Shown here: in pieces, positions 1 to 13,900 of the stretch | Position numbering within the stretch: the first letter of the stretch is position 1 | Layout: the number at the start of each line of letters is the position of its first letter | Made by a program: the position numbers and the translations under genes | From: Anoplolepis gracilipes | Lineage: Eukaryota; Arthropoda; Insecta; Hymenoptera; Formicidae | DNA length: 64,000 nt | Assembly (NCBI RefSeq): GCF_047496725.1 | Contig: NC_132971.1 | Location: forward strand, 21,119,001 to 21,183,000 | Reading direction: 5' to 3' | The notes under the pieces: model-generated | Databases searched by the model: none | What the model saw: the letters and a program-made list of their open reading frames with translations, nothing else | What the model was told of the DNA's origin: nothing

Positions 1-3000
1 CGATGCACGAGCATGTATTCGTCGTTCTTAACATCCGTTCTCTGTCGTTCTCGTCACTCCTTGATAATGCTGATCACGAAGAGACGGAGTAAAGATTTCT
101 TCTTTCAGCTGAACACAAAACGCTCAGAAGCAACGCCGCCTCTCCCTTCTTATACATCTCTCTCTCTAATCCGATAATCGTCGCGAGCTACCTTAAACGC
201 CGTGTACACTATATAGAAAGTAGAGCGGTCCCTTTCGTTATTGTTTGAACGGAGGATAGTGATATATTTTTCGCGCTTGTCTTTGACAGCCGCCAAGCAC
301 GTGGTCGAACAAGAAAGCAGGCGGCTGTGACGACTGTAGTCGCGCGACTCGGACGAGACCGATACAATGAGTTTACGCAGACAACTTTCTGTAGAAATTT
401 ACACTTTTTTTTTCACTTAGTCCACTTACTCGGATAATTGTGATATAATGAAAGAATCGATATTGCGACGAGTAAGCGCATGCGTTAAAAATAATGGCCA
501 TAATGAGTAACACATTAGTCGCATTTTTGCACGAGCGTTTGATTTTTACCACTTGTAGAGCACATGTCCTCCAGAAGCCAAGAAAACGAATTTAGAACGA
601 CTAATTGTAAATTTTTTATTTTCTCGAATATATTTTCTTTTTCATTGCCTGACCTAAATAGAAAATAACGTTTAAAATTAATTGAAAGAGAATAGTTATT
701 TATATACTTTACATTATTCGCTTCAAAGCTTGATTCGTTAAAAAAAATAATCGTTTTCAACCACAAATTGCTTTCTATCGCCGTTGAATAAAACAGCCGT
801 GACTTTTCTCCTAATTTAATTCCTATATTTTCTATATTTAACAAAAAGTGTCTCCTGATTTTCAGAGAAACATCTCGTATGAAATATATATACATGCATA
901 TATAATTTATTTAAAGATTAATAAAATAAAATTAATTTATACAAGATTTATACTATTAATTGCTAATTCATGCTAATTAGTATTAATAACTATTCGATTT
1001 ATTTCAGTCCCATCCAAGTCGCGACTCTAGTCACCACTTAATTATACTTTTTTTTTGCCTGTCGCAACACACGGCTATATATATATATATATATATATAT
1101 ATCATATATATCATCTTTTTTGCATACTATCTATGGATCTCTATGCATATTCTTTCATTTCTTTTCGCCTATTATTACAGCAAACACTATGCTGATTTGT
1201 ATGTGTGTGTGTATATATCTTAAAGTAAATATACGCCGCGAAAGATACTGTGATATTACGATTTTTGCGGTTTTCTCTCTTCCTCAGCTTTTCCTCGACA
1301 TTTGTACAACGAGAAGGCATTATCGTCATTATACGCTCACTCACATACGATACAGAGATCGCTCTGCCCTGTTATTGAAACCGTTTAACGATGACGCCCG
1401 GCGGGTCATCATGCAAAGGCTGCCATTAATAATCAGCGTCACGAGTCAACGATAGTAGTACATCACGCAGTACGTGTACGCACACGCGCGCACACACACA
1501 CACACATACACATATATATCGCGTAACATCGTTACTACAATCACAAGGTAAACGCTTTCGGCGGCGGACTTGTCTCAATTTTGCCAAACGCATCGTATAA
1601 CGTGAATCGATCTGAGTAACAGCTAGTCTCTCTTACTCACAAAATTACAATAAAAAAAGAAAAAAAAGTCTATATACATTTTTTTTCTTTTTTAGTAGAG
1701 TATAATAAAAAGGAGAAAGAGAAGAAGAAAAAAGCAGAGACATATTAGAATAAATTTTACAACTTATATATCTTACATTATAGAACAAGATTTTGAATTT
1801 TATATATTTATGAAATATAAAATATAATGTGACTCTCTCTCTCCTTCTCCCTCCCTCCCTCTCTTCCTCTCTCTCCTTAAATAATTTTCGAGACATTCGA
1901 TCAATATCGTGACATATCGTGTACGTGCGTGTACGTCTGGCGTTTGTACGTCTATGCTCTCGTCTCGGAATAATTCTCGCATTCTAAATTGAAATTATTT
2001 AATATCGTCTTACGATTCAGGATCTTTCTTCTTTCGTCTCTCTCTTTCTATATATATATATATATATATACTACAATGATACATATACAAGCAAGATGAA
2101 ATTACATTAAAACTAAATAACAGTAAATTTCTCTCTGTGGAAACTTCGAGCTCTTTCTTTCTTTCTCTTTGTCTGGAGAGAAACGTGAGAAGCGTGAACA
2201 AGCCGTCCTTAGAGCAACAAGAAGACATCTCGATTAGATTACGATGAAAAAAACATTGGAAATACGATATATAGCGCTAATTTTTCATTTTCTTTCTCTC
2301 TCTTTCTTTTTCGTTCCCGGACTGTTATGAATAAAATTTTTATTAGCTCGTCGGACCGGTTAGCTATCTTATTCTTGATAAATATATAAGATCCTTTCTA
2401 TAAATACTAACAATATACAGTGTGTACCCTTACGGCCGAGAGGCTTTACATAACTATGCGGGCCGATAAGGAGTTGCGACAAGAATATCTTACTAGTTTA
2501 CAGCGAGAGAGATAGAATACAGTTGGACTATCTCGTTTTACACACCTTTCTATAATATACATAATAATCATATATACGTAATATTGTCCTGTTACGCTCG
2601 GCGACGCCGGTAGCTTTAGGCACGAATGTCTCGATCTCGATGAGAAAAAATAAAGAAAGGAATAATCTAAAGATATTATACAACGAGGATAAGCGTGAAA
2701 AAGATACTAGAATGTATCGATTAGCATTGTAATTCGATATCGCAAACCACTGTTCGTTGGGTAAGCGAGGAAAATTGTGTGTTTCACATGATAAGCAAGA
2801 AGCATTAAATTATTGAATTTATTTAATTATTTATAAAAGCGTGCATTAATCGATTAAAGTCAATGTATGATACATACAATTATATTAATTATATCAGAAA
2901 AGAGATTTCTTCCAAGTATATAATATACTCTCAAATATATATGTTAAACCGCACGAATTTTCCTTTGCTTAATCGATATAAATAATATAAATAATTTTAA

Positions 3001-3941
3001 TTACATTAATATACATTATGCATTATTCATTTTTTTTCATATTACACTAATGCGAGCATTCTAAAGCTACCGGCGCTATCTTTAAAGAACTCGCGCGATC
3101 TCTGCTCGACTCGAAGCTATCCCGATTTACAGACTAACTAACTAACTAACTAACTGTCCCCGCGACGATCATAATTTACTGTTTTTTACGCTCTCAGAGA
3201 AGATCCTATATACGTTCATATATTTATATTATATAAAAGATACGCTCGCGAAAAGAGTGAGAACGCAGTCGGAACCTAGTGCGAGCGAACGGAAATATAC
3301 ATCGACGAATGAAGGGAAGCGATTCGTTGATACCAAGCCTAAATATCTGGCCGCTTCCTCCGCCTCGCATCTGCATCCGCCCGCGAAACGATATTTCATT
3401 AATCTTTCTTCTTCGCACAATTCGATTTTGCAGATATATACTCGTTTCCTTCGAGACAAAAATGCTTCTCATCTATATCTGTGTTGTATATACAGCTATA
3501 TTTATGCTTATCGAGATATATACGTACGCGCTAGCGAAAGTAAAAATATCGAGACGAAGAGAGTGAGAAAGGTTCGCACCTGAAAAGTGTTACCTCTAAA
3601 AAAAAAAAAAGGAAAAAAAAATTAAGAAAAATTCAATACCTACAACGCGCCAGTCAAAGTCCCTCTTAATAGTCGATCAATCCCGCTAACGTTGATTAAC
3701 ATTAATCGTAACTCAACTGAATCTTTCATTCCTATCTGTATTATTAGAGTATTGTAATCTAGAAAGAAATAGAAGAGTAATCAATTTACAGTGAGAGTTA
3801 ATCACGTTGGAAGAATTGATCTTGTGTCAGTCCTCGATGCGGGATTAATGAATAAGTGAATAAAAAAATGGAAAAAAAGATTAGAGACAATATTAAAAAC
3901 GAATATTTGAGACCGATAACGCATTATCCTGTATGTGTGCA

Positions 3942-4015
<74 letters not shown>

Positions 4016-4440
4016 GCCTCAACGAAAATCGAACAGACTTTCATCGACTAGTACTGCGTACGTTACGTAAATATCGTCATATTTTTTTATTTAATTCCTT
4101 CTTTCAGCCGCGGTCCATTCGTTCATTCGAGCGAGCGATCGCGGATAAATAATAGGATCGATTAAATACAATATACACGCTACATTGATAGATTTTTCAT
4201 TTTCTCAGTTACGACGACATTTATATAATTTAACAGGAATCGCGAGTGTGTGCCGACAAAATCCCAAAACGAAACGACCGCAACAGGATATTGACTGCAT
4301 CGATAGTACCATGTACATTCACGTTGTTGTATTTCATAATTATTTTGTGTGAGCGTCGTAGCCTTAACTCGTTTTAACATACTTCGTTAACTATCTAATT
4401 AAGATATCCTCAAACATTATACGGATAAAGAACATTTAAT
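1..4440. other. Gene-free AT-rich region with microsatellites
   Basis: No coding sequence recognised on either strand. Contains (TA)n about 1075-1102 and 2049-2070, a CTAA tetranucleotide array about 3132-3155, and a long (TG)n about 3947-4004 followed by a short (GA)n. The small open frames here are low-complexity. Confidence 0.6.
3947..4004. repeat. (TG)n microsatellite
   Basis: Uninterrupted TG dinucleotides over about 58 bases, followed by GAGAGAGA. Long enough to be polymorphic. Confidence 0.9.
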
Positions 4441-4458
4441 GAGTCCACCTATTCGTTT

Positions 4459-4496
<38 letters not shown>

Positions 4497-4497
<1 letters not shown>

Positions 4498-4947
4498 TGC
4501 ATTTGGTTTAAGTGTACATACACTCAATTATTTTTTTAAATAATAGAGTTATAAAAAATGTTTGGAATAAAAGTCGAGAAAAATTTTTAATTAATTTGTG
4601 TTTTTTTTTAATCCTGATGACAGTTTTATTTTTTTAATGAAATAATATATCTATTTTAATACAGTTTTGTACTACTCGAATATTTTATGATATTCGATAA
4701 TATGCAATAAAATGGTGAGATTTTTAATAATCGTTCATAAGATATTGTCATTTGTGTTGTTTTTAGATATGAACGGCGAAACAAAATAACTTTATCATTT
4801 AAAAAAACAAAACTTTATTATATTTGAATTATTATTATTATTATTATTATTTAAACAAACTTATATTTTTCAAAATAATTATTAATTATTATCGTTAAGT
4901 ATTATTCAAAAAAACAGAGTGTGTACACCCTTAAACCAAACATTGTA
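4497..4947. mobile_element. Tc1/mariner-like MITE with terminal inverted repeats
   Basis: The left end reads TTTGGTTTAAGTGTACATAC and the right end, reverse-complemented, TTTGGTTTAAGGGTGTACAC; both run on into CACTC and T-rich DNA. About 450 bp, AT-rich inside, no open frame. The ends abut TA-rich DNA (a TA microsatellite on the left), compatible with TA targeting. Family assignment is tentative. Confidence 0.6.
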
Positions 4948-6573
4948 TGTTTATATATATATGATAATAATTATCGTATATCTTTTATCATATTAATATT
5001 TAATACTTTTCTCGACAGGAAAAAGAATATGCCTCAAAACTCTCTCTCTCTCTATTTCTCTATTTCTCTCCTTCGCTGCATCGTCCCGAAACAACATATC
5101 CATACATATCGCAGACCTCTGCGAATATTATTTATTTTATATTATATTATATTACAACGAGGATATGTGCCCGATGTGCGAATCTCTATTTCGATTTTTT
5201 CTGCTTTGCGCTTTTTTTTGCGTTATTTTTACCGATTTGAACATTAACGCGATAACATTGGTATACGTGCAATCGTCAGCTACGTGTGTGTATATAATCT
5301 AACGCGATATTACGTTTAGAACCATGACGAACCACCGGAAGTGCTCTTTATCGATAAACGCGCTCTTGCCAATTCACGCACCATCGATTACGCACAATCT
5401 CCCCCCCCCTCCCTCCCTCCCTTTCCCAAATGTTAAAAAAATTAATCTTTACCTAAATATCGCTACGTAATTACGAAAATTCTTCATCGAACTTAGAAAA
5501 TGCATCTTCGATAATAGGCTTGCTCGACGACGAAGTATCAACGAAGAAAAACTGCTTTGCGCTTACTAACAACACGAGCGCAATACTATCACAGTTCATC
5601 CTCATGAGGAAGATATTCACCGCACGCGTGCACGTTCGTGTCATTCTAAACGCAACTCGCGTCCGGAACAACTAATTCATCTAAGCTACATAATTTATGC
5701 TCGGCTACGGATTTACAAGACGGAAAAAAACGTCGCCTCGCTCTCTACGCTTCTATGGATGTTCCCGCGAGCATTGGCTCGAGTTAAGAATTCAGATTCG
5801 ATCGCCAGACTCGATTTGTTGTCTCCTCGAACAAAGAGAAGGATATTAGCTTAAACGACGTATTCATAATCATCGACGTCAATGCTCACGGGAACCATAT
5901 ACATTATATTATTGGAGTAATGCGTACTGCATGTTGCTCGGCGAGCATATTACAGGAAGTATGATACAATTTGCCGATCGTATTTCACAGTGATTTGATC
6001 AGATGACAATCAATGATTCAAGATCGCGATCGGGCCATGCCTAACGGAAATAAGCGTGATACATTATCCTTGTTTCTTTTCTCTTTCTAGGCATATTACA
6101 CGGTATTTACAAAACTCCGCTCCGTCTTCTTAATTCCATTTGAAATCCTGGAACATTCATTGGTAGTGTGCTTTACTACATAAATGCAATACCTTTTTAT
6201 ATCAAGATACGTCTATGTATATATCTATTTTTTCCATAATAACGATAGATATTTACATGACTATCGAGACAGAGTTAATTATTTTTTAAATAATTTATAA
6301 TCATTGTACATTGATGATAAGAGCTGCATAAAAGATGAAGAAAAGATGTGTAAACATACGTGTGTGCATTATTAGTAATATAGAATAGCCAGATTTCGTT
6401 CATTGTAAAATTCATTTCAGTTAACTTGTAATTCACGACAAAATTAATATAAAAAAATTTTTTTTTAAATTAATAATTACATCACGTATATGTTTTTATA
6501 ATAAAAATGTATATAATTTTTGACACTTATTGTTAGTAATATAATTCTGAGATTTGAAGAACTGTCTAATTAC

Positions 6574-7166
6574 CAGCGATGGGAAAGTTACCTTTAAAAA
6601 GTTACCGTTATTCGTTACTTATTATCAAAAGTAACTATTCGTTACTTTTTTAATGTTAAAACAAAATTAAAAATTAAATAAAAAATATACTTTTGTAATA
6701 TATTTTATTAAAAAAATTAATTATTAAAATATTAATAAAATATCAATGAATTTTTTATTTTATTAAATTTGTAAAACCATAAATAATAAGGAAACAATTT
6801 TAAAACATTCAAAGTATAAATAAAAAAATTTTAATTTGCATTAAATTTATAACTAATCAAATACACAATATATTTTTTACTCTCATAATTACGATTCGTA
6901 TTCAGAACGCGCTTACAAAGATGTTAGCGCGTTCTAAATACAGATCTATATGAATATCTGTTGATAATTGAAGATTGAATACGAAAATAGGAAATATAAT
7001 ATGTCATAAAAATAGGAAATAGGTTCCATATATAAAAAGTAACGATAAAAGTAACTCTTAAATTCGTTACCGTTACTAAAAAAATGTAACTACGTTACCG
7101 TTACAGACAAAAGTAGTAACTGTAACGATAACGGCGTTACAAGTAACGCTTTACTTCCCAACCCTG
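6574..7166. mobile_element. Non-autonomous hAT-type element (MITE) with 8-bp target duplication
   Basis: Begins CAGCGATGGGAAAGTTACC and ends with the inverted partner GGGAAGTAAAGC-type sequence closing in CCCTG. It is flanked by a perfect 8-bp direct repeat CTAATTAC at 6566-6573 and 7167-7174. The CAG..CTG ends with an 8-bp duplication fit the hAT superfamily. Subterminal GTAACG/GTTACC motifs are reiterated on both sides; the interior is AT-rich without coding capacity. 593 bp. Confidence 0.85.
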
Positions 7167-7544
7167 CTAATTACTATATTATTATAATAATTATATTTAC
7201 AATTTCGTTAATAAATAAAAATTATAGATGAAATTTTGTTTCACGTTATAAATCATCCAAAAATCAAATGAAAGTTAACAATTCAGAAATGCCGGCGTTA
7301 AAAATGCTACATGATATTCATTATTAATCACAAATACATATAAGTGACAAAGAGATTATTTTACATTATTACCCTGGCTTCACAACGACACCCATTCAAA
7401 AAGAATTTGATAAGAAATATAAAGCTCGTTTGTGTATAATATATATACAAAATTATCCAATGTTTAAAATTAGAGAGTAATCTGATAAAATCTGCTCTAG
7501 TAAAACGTGGGGTAAAATTCAATCCTGTCGCGCGGATTTCGGAA

Positions 7545-7550
7545 TTTATT
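7545..7550 (-). terminator. Candidate polyadenylation signal of the AP180 gene
   Basis: The minus strand reads AATAAA about 120 nt after the stop codon at 7671. It would give a short 3' UTR. Other AATAAA hexamers lie further downstream, so longer UTRs cannot be excluded. Confidence 0.45.
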
Positions 7551-7670
7551 CGCGTTATTTTTAGCCGGCACAGATCCCTATTATAGATCGTTCCATTATG
7601 TGCCACGAGGTTCTTGACAACGATAACGAATGGCGTAGAAATGATAAATGAGGATAGGTACCTAATCCCT

Positions 7671-7937
7671 TCACAGAGCACCAAAAGGATCGAGTTGAAC
7701 TGCATTGCCTTGTGGCTGAGCGGGTGCTACAGCGGCTTGAGGCTGAGATTGCGGCTGCTGCAGATTAGGACCAGTCATCATGGGATTTGCACCGGGCATG
7801 GCCATCATCGGCGCAGCTCCTCCCGCAACCATCATACCGCCACCGGCGGCGGAAGCACCTGGGATAGTACACATCATCGGCCTCATACCCTGCATACCCT
7901 GCATGCCCTGCATGCCCATCGGCATACCTTGCATACC
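7671..7937 (-). CDS. lap: AP180 terminal exon with Gly-Met-Gln tandem repeats
   Basis: Last coding exon of the long isoform, 88 codons plus TGA. It opens with a run of G-M-Q / G-M-P-M units, continues through a Met/Gly/Ala/Pro-rich segment and closes with LDPFGAL. The coding DNA there is a short tandem array of a GGYATGCAG-like 9-mer, so copy number could vary between individuals. The acceptor (CTGTAG) is in frame with the GQGMTQ exon at 8825-8896. Confidence 0.9.
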   Translation of the reverse strand, partial: GMQGMPMGMQGMQGMQGMRPMMCTIPGASAAGGGMMVAGGAAPMMAMPGANPMMTGPNLQQPQSQPQAAVAPAQPQGNAVQLDPFGAL

Positions 7938-10900
7938 CTACAGACACCAGAGAGCGAGAGAAATAAGATGTATGTACAAAAGGAAGCATATGTGCCTGCG
8001 AAAAAAAAAATTTTCTTTTTCCTTTACGTCAAAATATAACTGACCATCAATATTATAATTAAACTAGAAATTTGGATAAAACTAATTTAGGCGCTGACTG
8101 GAAAAAAGATAAATGCATTTAAACCCTATTTGATCTTATAAAGTGTTTTAGAAGCGATTTTGATTACACTAACATTGGATAGAATTGCATACGTCGTCAC
8201 ACGAGATTGGATAAGATAAGTACTTTATATATAATAAATACATTTTTTTTTTCTAATAGAGGCCACTCTCCCTAGAGATTCTTTTTCATTTTACATTTGC
8301 AAGGACTCTCTAGAAACATATAATGTAGCTTAATCTAATCTACCTTTGATAACACGTATATATTACTTGCCTAGGTAACAGACGTTTATAATCAACTTGT
8401 CTACATTGTCTACATTAATGTCAAGCAAATTACAGCCAACGTACGTAGAAAAAACAAATCAATCTGAAATGTAAATCGCTGCGATAAACTATATACTACA
8501 TTCTAGAAAAACGTGCACCAAAAGTTACATATCTATGCACAAGCACACAATGCGAGGAGACGCAATGAGATGTCTGAATGTCGAGCTGGAACGTTATCTT
8601 CTTCAATGACTTTCGCTTGTCGCTTCAACGAAAAGTGGAGAGACCGGTACAGTGTATAATTTGTATAATACAAATGACAATTATTGACAAAAGTGAGTTA
8701 GTGACAAGTCATGTTATCACACATTATCCAGTGTGGTGAATTTTGATGACGAATTATGGGGTTTATCGTGTTAAACGAGACTCGTTCGTCGAAACAAAGA
8801 CGCTCGTGATCTCGTGAAACTTACCATGATTGCAGGCTGTGAGGGAAAACCCAAAGTGGTGGTGGTTGTAGGTAGAAGTTGCGTCATTCCTTGGCCCTGT
8901 AACACAGCCGGTAACATGCCATATGCCGGTGTGCATGCATCACACTCACCTAAAAGGTGCTAACTGACCAGAAAATTACTTATGGTGTTACACACAGCGC
9001 GAAAAAGTCCCACGGCGGACGATGACTTAATAATATACTTAAGGGTTTAAACAGAAAGCGCTGAGGGATACTACGTGAACACTATACGTACTTAGCACGC
9101 CGCCTAATGAGCTAAAATAATTCACTGAACCGTGTGATAAAAAATTTCTATGACAATTTCTATAACAGGGCGGCAACATTGAAAGAAATCCTGTGAGAAA
9201 TAAACGACCTATGGATCTGCATCGGTAACTTACATTTCATAGTGTTTTACCAGAAACTAAACAGTTGTTTCTTTTTTTTTTTGAAAATAATGCATAACAA
9301 TGATAATGTGTATATGTGCGTATATTCTTGTGTACCAACAATCAAAAAAAGCGTGCTGAGAATAATTAACAGAGGAAGAAACCGTTAAGACTTACCATGG
9401 GCCGATATCCAGCACCGGTGGTAGCTGCCATTGGCTGAGGTGACCATCCGCCAGCTGAGCCGCCCGTTTTCGCGGCGTTCTTCGGTGAGTTCCATTGCAT
9501 TCCTCTGCAAAAAGAAGGAAAAATACTCGTTAATTCAGAAATGTCGTAAGTTGTGTATACAAACCCGATTTTAGATACATCACGTATTGTATTATTATTA
9601 CTATTATTATTTTTAAATTTATACCATTTTGAAGATTTATGGAACTGAACTTTACATCGAATATGTTCTAAATAAAATTGCTTTTATATTAGAGAGTATT
9701 TCAATAAATAAGATAACATGAGTCACCAGAGTGGATACATATTCATATAAAATTACAACCTGTAACATGTCATTATACATATTATTTTTCCATATATTCC
9801 CTATATGTGACCATGTATTTGTTCCACTGATGCACCAAGGCATCGACTTCAATAGCGAAAAAATCAATGTCAAGATCTTGAAATCAAGGAGGCAGGTGCT
9901 GAATCATCCACTCACAGCCCTGACCTTGCATCAAGTGATTTTCATTTGTTTTGAAGAAGCACTTGGCTGAAGAGTGATGCAACTGATGCCACAATTGAGC
10001 AAGCTGTAGTGTCTTAACTGTAGGACTTTGACATTGAGTTATTCGCTGCTGGAAATCAATGCCTTGATGCATCAGTGGAAAAAATAGACATATGGAGAAC
10101 ATGTAGATAAGTAATATGTGCATTGATATATTAGTACAGTTATATATGAATACATATGTTCTCATGACAGGTCTTGTTATTTATCGAAATACCATCCTAT
10201 ATATGAAAGCGTGGTCAATGTGGTGGACTTACTTCACTTGCTGCTGTGCGCTTTTATTGATGGTCAAGTTCTGCGCAAGGCTAGCGAGACTACTGTCCAA
10301 GTCTCCGGTCAAAACCTTGCCAGTGGCAGCTGCGCTAACCGGTTGCCCCGCGGCTGAAATAACATTTAATTCAAAATCAATTCATCATCGCATCGGTATC
10401 AAAAAATTGTTAAAAATTGTAAGCAACATCTACGTCAGGCAAAGCTCTTCAAATATAAAAACCACGTGAGGATTAAAGCAAATTGTGAAAATTATTTAAA
10501 TTTACAAAATAAAGCATAATATTCAAAAAAACATATTTTCTAATAAAAAAATAATTAAAAATTTAATCTGTCAAAAAAACTTGTAAAAAGACCAAAATCG
10601 TCGCAAAATTTGCAAATAGCAGCGTGCAAAGCTTCTAAATAAAATAACATAGAATTATGTTTGTACAATTGTACAGTGATTCATGAGCATGCGGATTATC
10701 ATAATTAAATTATAAACTAATAAAGTAAACTAACGATCACATACACATATAATACAAAGGTTATCGCGCGTTTTAAATAAATATTAGCAATGATTAACCA
10801 GAGTGATGTAATTATCTATTTTTCTCCAATGATTTTTACGGTTATCTAAAATGCTATAAATAAAAGCACAAACACGTTTATCTACTAGTGCAAATGGCTA

Positions 10901-13900
10901 AAATTACATCACACTTATCTATCGTTCTCATCATATCTCTAAACATAAACATTCAATGTGACCTTATTGCTATCGAATAAAATATACATAAATTGAACGT
11001 GCGATATCCAAACAATATACAAAAAATATCCGACAGATATCCAAAAGACGTATCTTAAATCTAGACGTATTTTTCTTAATTATCAGAGATAGATTTTTAC
11101 ATAGTTGGGATACGCAATATTGTGCTGACGCAAAAAAAGCTGAAAAAGAAAAAAAAATGTACAAAACTTGGAAAAGAACAGAGCAAATGAGTAACGACAC
11201 TCATGCAATTAGCGTGGGTTAGTTTAGGCATTCCCGTCACCTGACATCGGCTGCTTTGCCGGCGAGCCGTACCCCACGGGGACTTGGGCTTGGGTAGGAA
11301 TACCGTAGCCGACCATCGGCGCGCCGGTCATCATGGATTGTTGGCCGGCAGCGTCGTTTGCACCGCTGAATATACCGGCACCCGCCGGCGGTATTTGTTG
11401 TTGCAGCGGCTGCTGTTGGCCGGCCACCGCAGCTTGTTGCTGGACCATGGGCGCTGGACGTGACGGAGACCCGCCCAGTGCCATGCGGATGCTGTCGTTG
11501 AGATCATCGAAGGCGCTCTTGTTAGCGGGGGGGCCTGGGGCCGCCGCCGTCGCCGCCGCTGGTCTACCATGTGATACTCCGGTCGGAGATAATGCACGCG
11601 GTGCGGCACCAACGTTTGCGGCAGCAACGGCGGTCGCGGGTGGCGGTGGTCTAGGTGGCGGCGTGGCAGTAGAGGATATCTTGCCGACAGCGGAGGGTGC
11701 CGTCGACGCCACCACCTCGGCCGCCGCAGCGTCCCCGTCGCCGTTCGTCGTGGTCTTCAGCATCGCGGCGGACCCATCGCCCCCCGCGAAAAGATCCGCT
11801 TGACCGGCACTGAAGAGGTCTCCGCCTGGCGCCGTTGTTGTTGCTGCTGCTGCTGCTTGTGCCGCCGATTCGTGCGCGCCGCCAACAACACCACCGCCGG
11901 CGTTTTGATCGAAGAATCCGAAGGCGCCCGCGTTCGTCGCCGCCTGTTGACCGCCGGCGGTACCGAGGGACGGGAAATCGGACATGAAGGGATTAGGTAC
12001 GGACGCGGCCGTTCCTGGGACGCCAGCTTGCGCAGAAAGTGATCAAGGTGCATAAGTTAGCTTTTTCTTCCGTTCTCACATTCAAACAGCAATTCGCTAA
12101 CAATTTATGTAATGCCTTGCGATTATTATACGGCCACCCGTTAATACGTTAGTAACAGAGAGAACAAAAAGAAGAGATACGTATTTGAGTACAACGTTAA
12201 CGCGACATGACATTGTATTCTTTCCTACTGTCGCGCGTTAACATTATACTTTGAATGCATTCGGAGAATGTATCGAGTAATCAGCGCTTATCAAAAAAAA
12301 AAAAAAAAATCATTTCACATATAAAAGAAAAATAATACATAACAGGGTGAGGAAAAAATACCGGAATCCTGAAAAATCTCGAAAGTTAAAAGTTTTACAG
12401 AAAAATGTTTCAGGTAAAAGTTGTATGGTTTCAAGGGGACCATAAGAAGGTACCATTGGGTTGACCTTGAATAGTCATGTGAAGGTTACGTGATGACAAT
12501 CTTTAATTTCTTAAATGAAACACCATACATATTTTTACAGATTTTTACACATTCCTTAAGAGCTTTCTAAAACACTATAATAAAGTATTTTTTTGTTAAA
12601 CACTTTTCTAGTTATAAGGCTTCAAACACATATTGTCTTTAGGATAAAAATATAAATTTGCAACTAGCAATACACATTTTACTTTAAGATGATTATCTGT
12701 TTTAATTACAATAATCCGTCCAATTGATCCGTCTCATTATCCTGTGCATAAAATTATTAGGGTAAGACTATCGAAAAAGGAATATTTTCTATTTAATATG
12801 AAAATACAACAACTTTGAAGCCTTATAACTCAAAAAATATATTCGATAAAAAAATATTTTATTAAAGTATTTTAGAAAGCTCTCGAGGTAAGCTACAAGA
12901 ATATCTAAAAATATATAGGATGTTCCATTTAAAAAATTAAAAGTGTCCTTCAAATGACTATCCAAGATCGAATCAATGGTATCATTTTATGGTTCCCTTG
13001 AAACCATACAACTTTTGTCTGAACACTTTTCTATAAAACTTACATTTTTCGAGATTTTTTAGAGTCCCGGTATTTTTTTCTTCACTCTATATAAAAAGAA
13101 TACACTAATACGTATTATTATTATTATCCATATAGTAGCAAAAATATTTGTTATAACGGTATAATCGCTGTTTCATTCGATACATCTCTGCCCATAGCGT
13201 TAAACGGCACGTGTGATTGCTCAGGCGCGTTCCAAGTATCTAAAGTATAAGATGTATGATGCAAAAATATCATAAAAATGGCCGCAAAAATTCTACCACA
13301 GAAAAGGGAGAAGAAATATACAGATGACAGAAAAAGAAAATAAAGGTGCACAGAATCGTCTCAATCGCATGTGAATGCGCTCATATATATGTATAATCTC
13401 TGCCTATATCAATTTCACTAATTTAATAAGCACTTACTAGATTGCTGATCCTGATTTCCGAATACGGAGGAAAAACTGTTATCTGTAACAAAGTTATTAT
13501 TTGCTGGTGGCGCAGCTGGCGCGAAACCTAAAAGAAAAAAGAAATAAAGAAAATGAAAACTAAAAGAAGAAAATGATAACTAAAGAAGAACATATCATAA
13601 TCAAGCGCAGTGATAAAAAAAAGCAGCAATGATCGAGACTATAATACTGAGACTTAAATGCTGTGCTCACCAGTACCGTTGGTCATCCACATGTTGTTCT
13701 GAGCGGCAGGTTGCGCGCCTGGTGCGGCCGGTTGCGGCGTCCCGAACATGTTCGCGAACGGATTACCCGCCAGTTGCAGCAGATCATCCGATGCTTTTTG
13801 CGAAACTTGCTGCTGCGACAAATAATCAATTATGGTTGCGAAAATTGCGCATAAACTATCGCACTAGTCAAATAAAGAAAAAGACATAGATATACCTGTT

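Noticed and set aside
11333..11803. 156-codon plus-strand open frame rich in Ala/Gly
   Set aside because: It is the antisense shadow of the AP180 disordered exon; GC-rich Ala/Gln codons leave the opposite strand stop-free.
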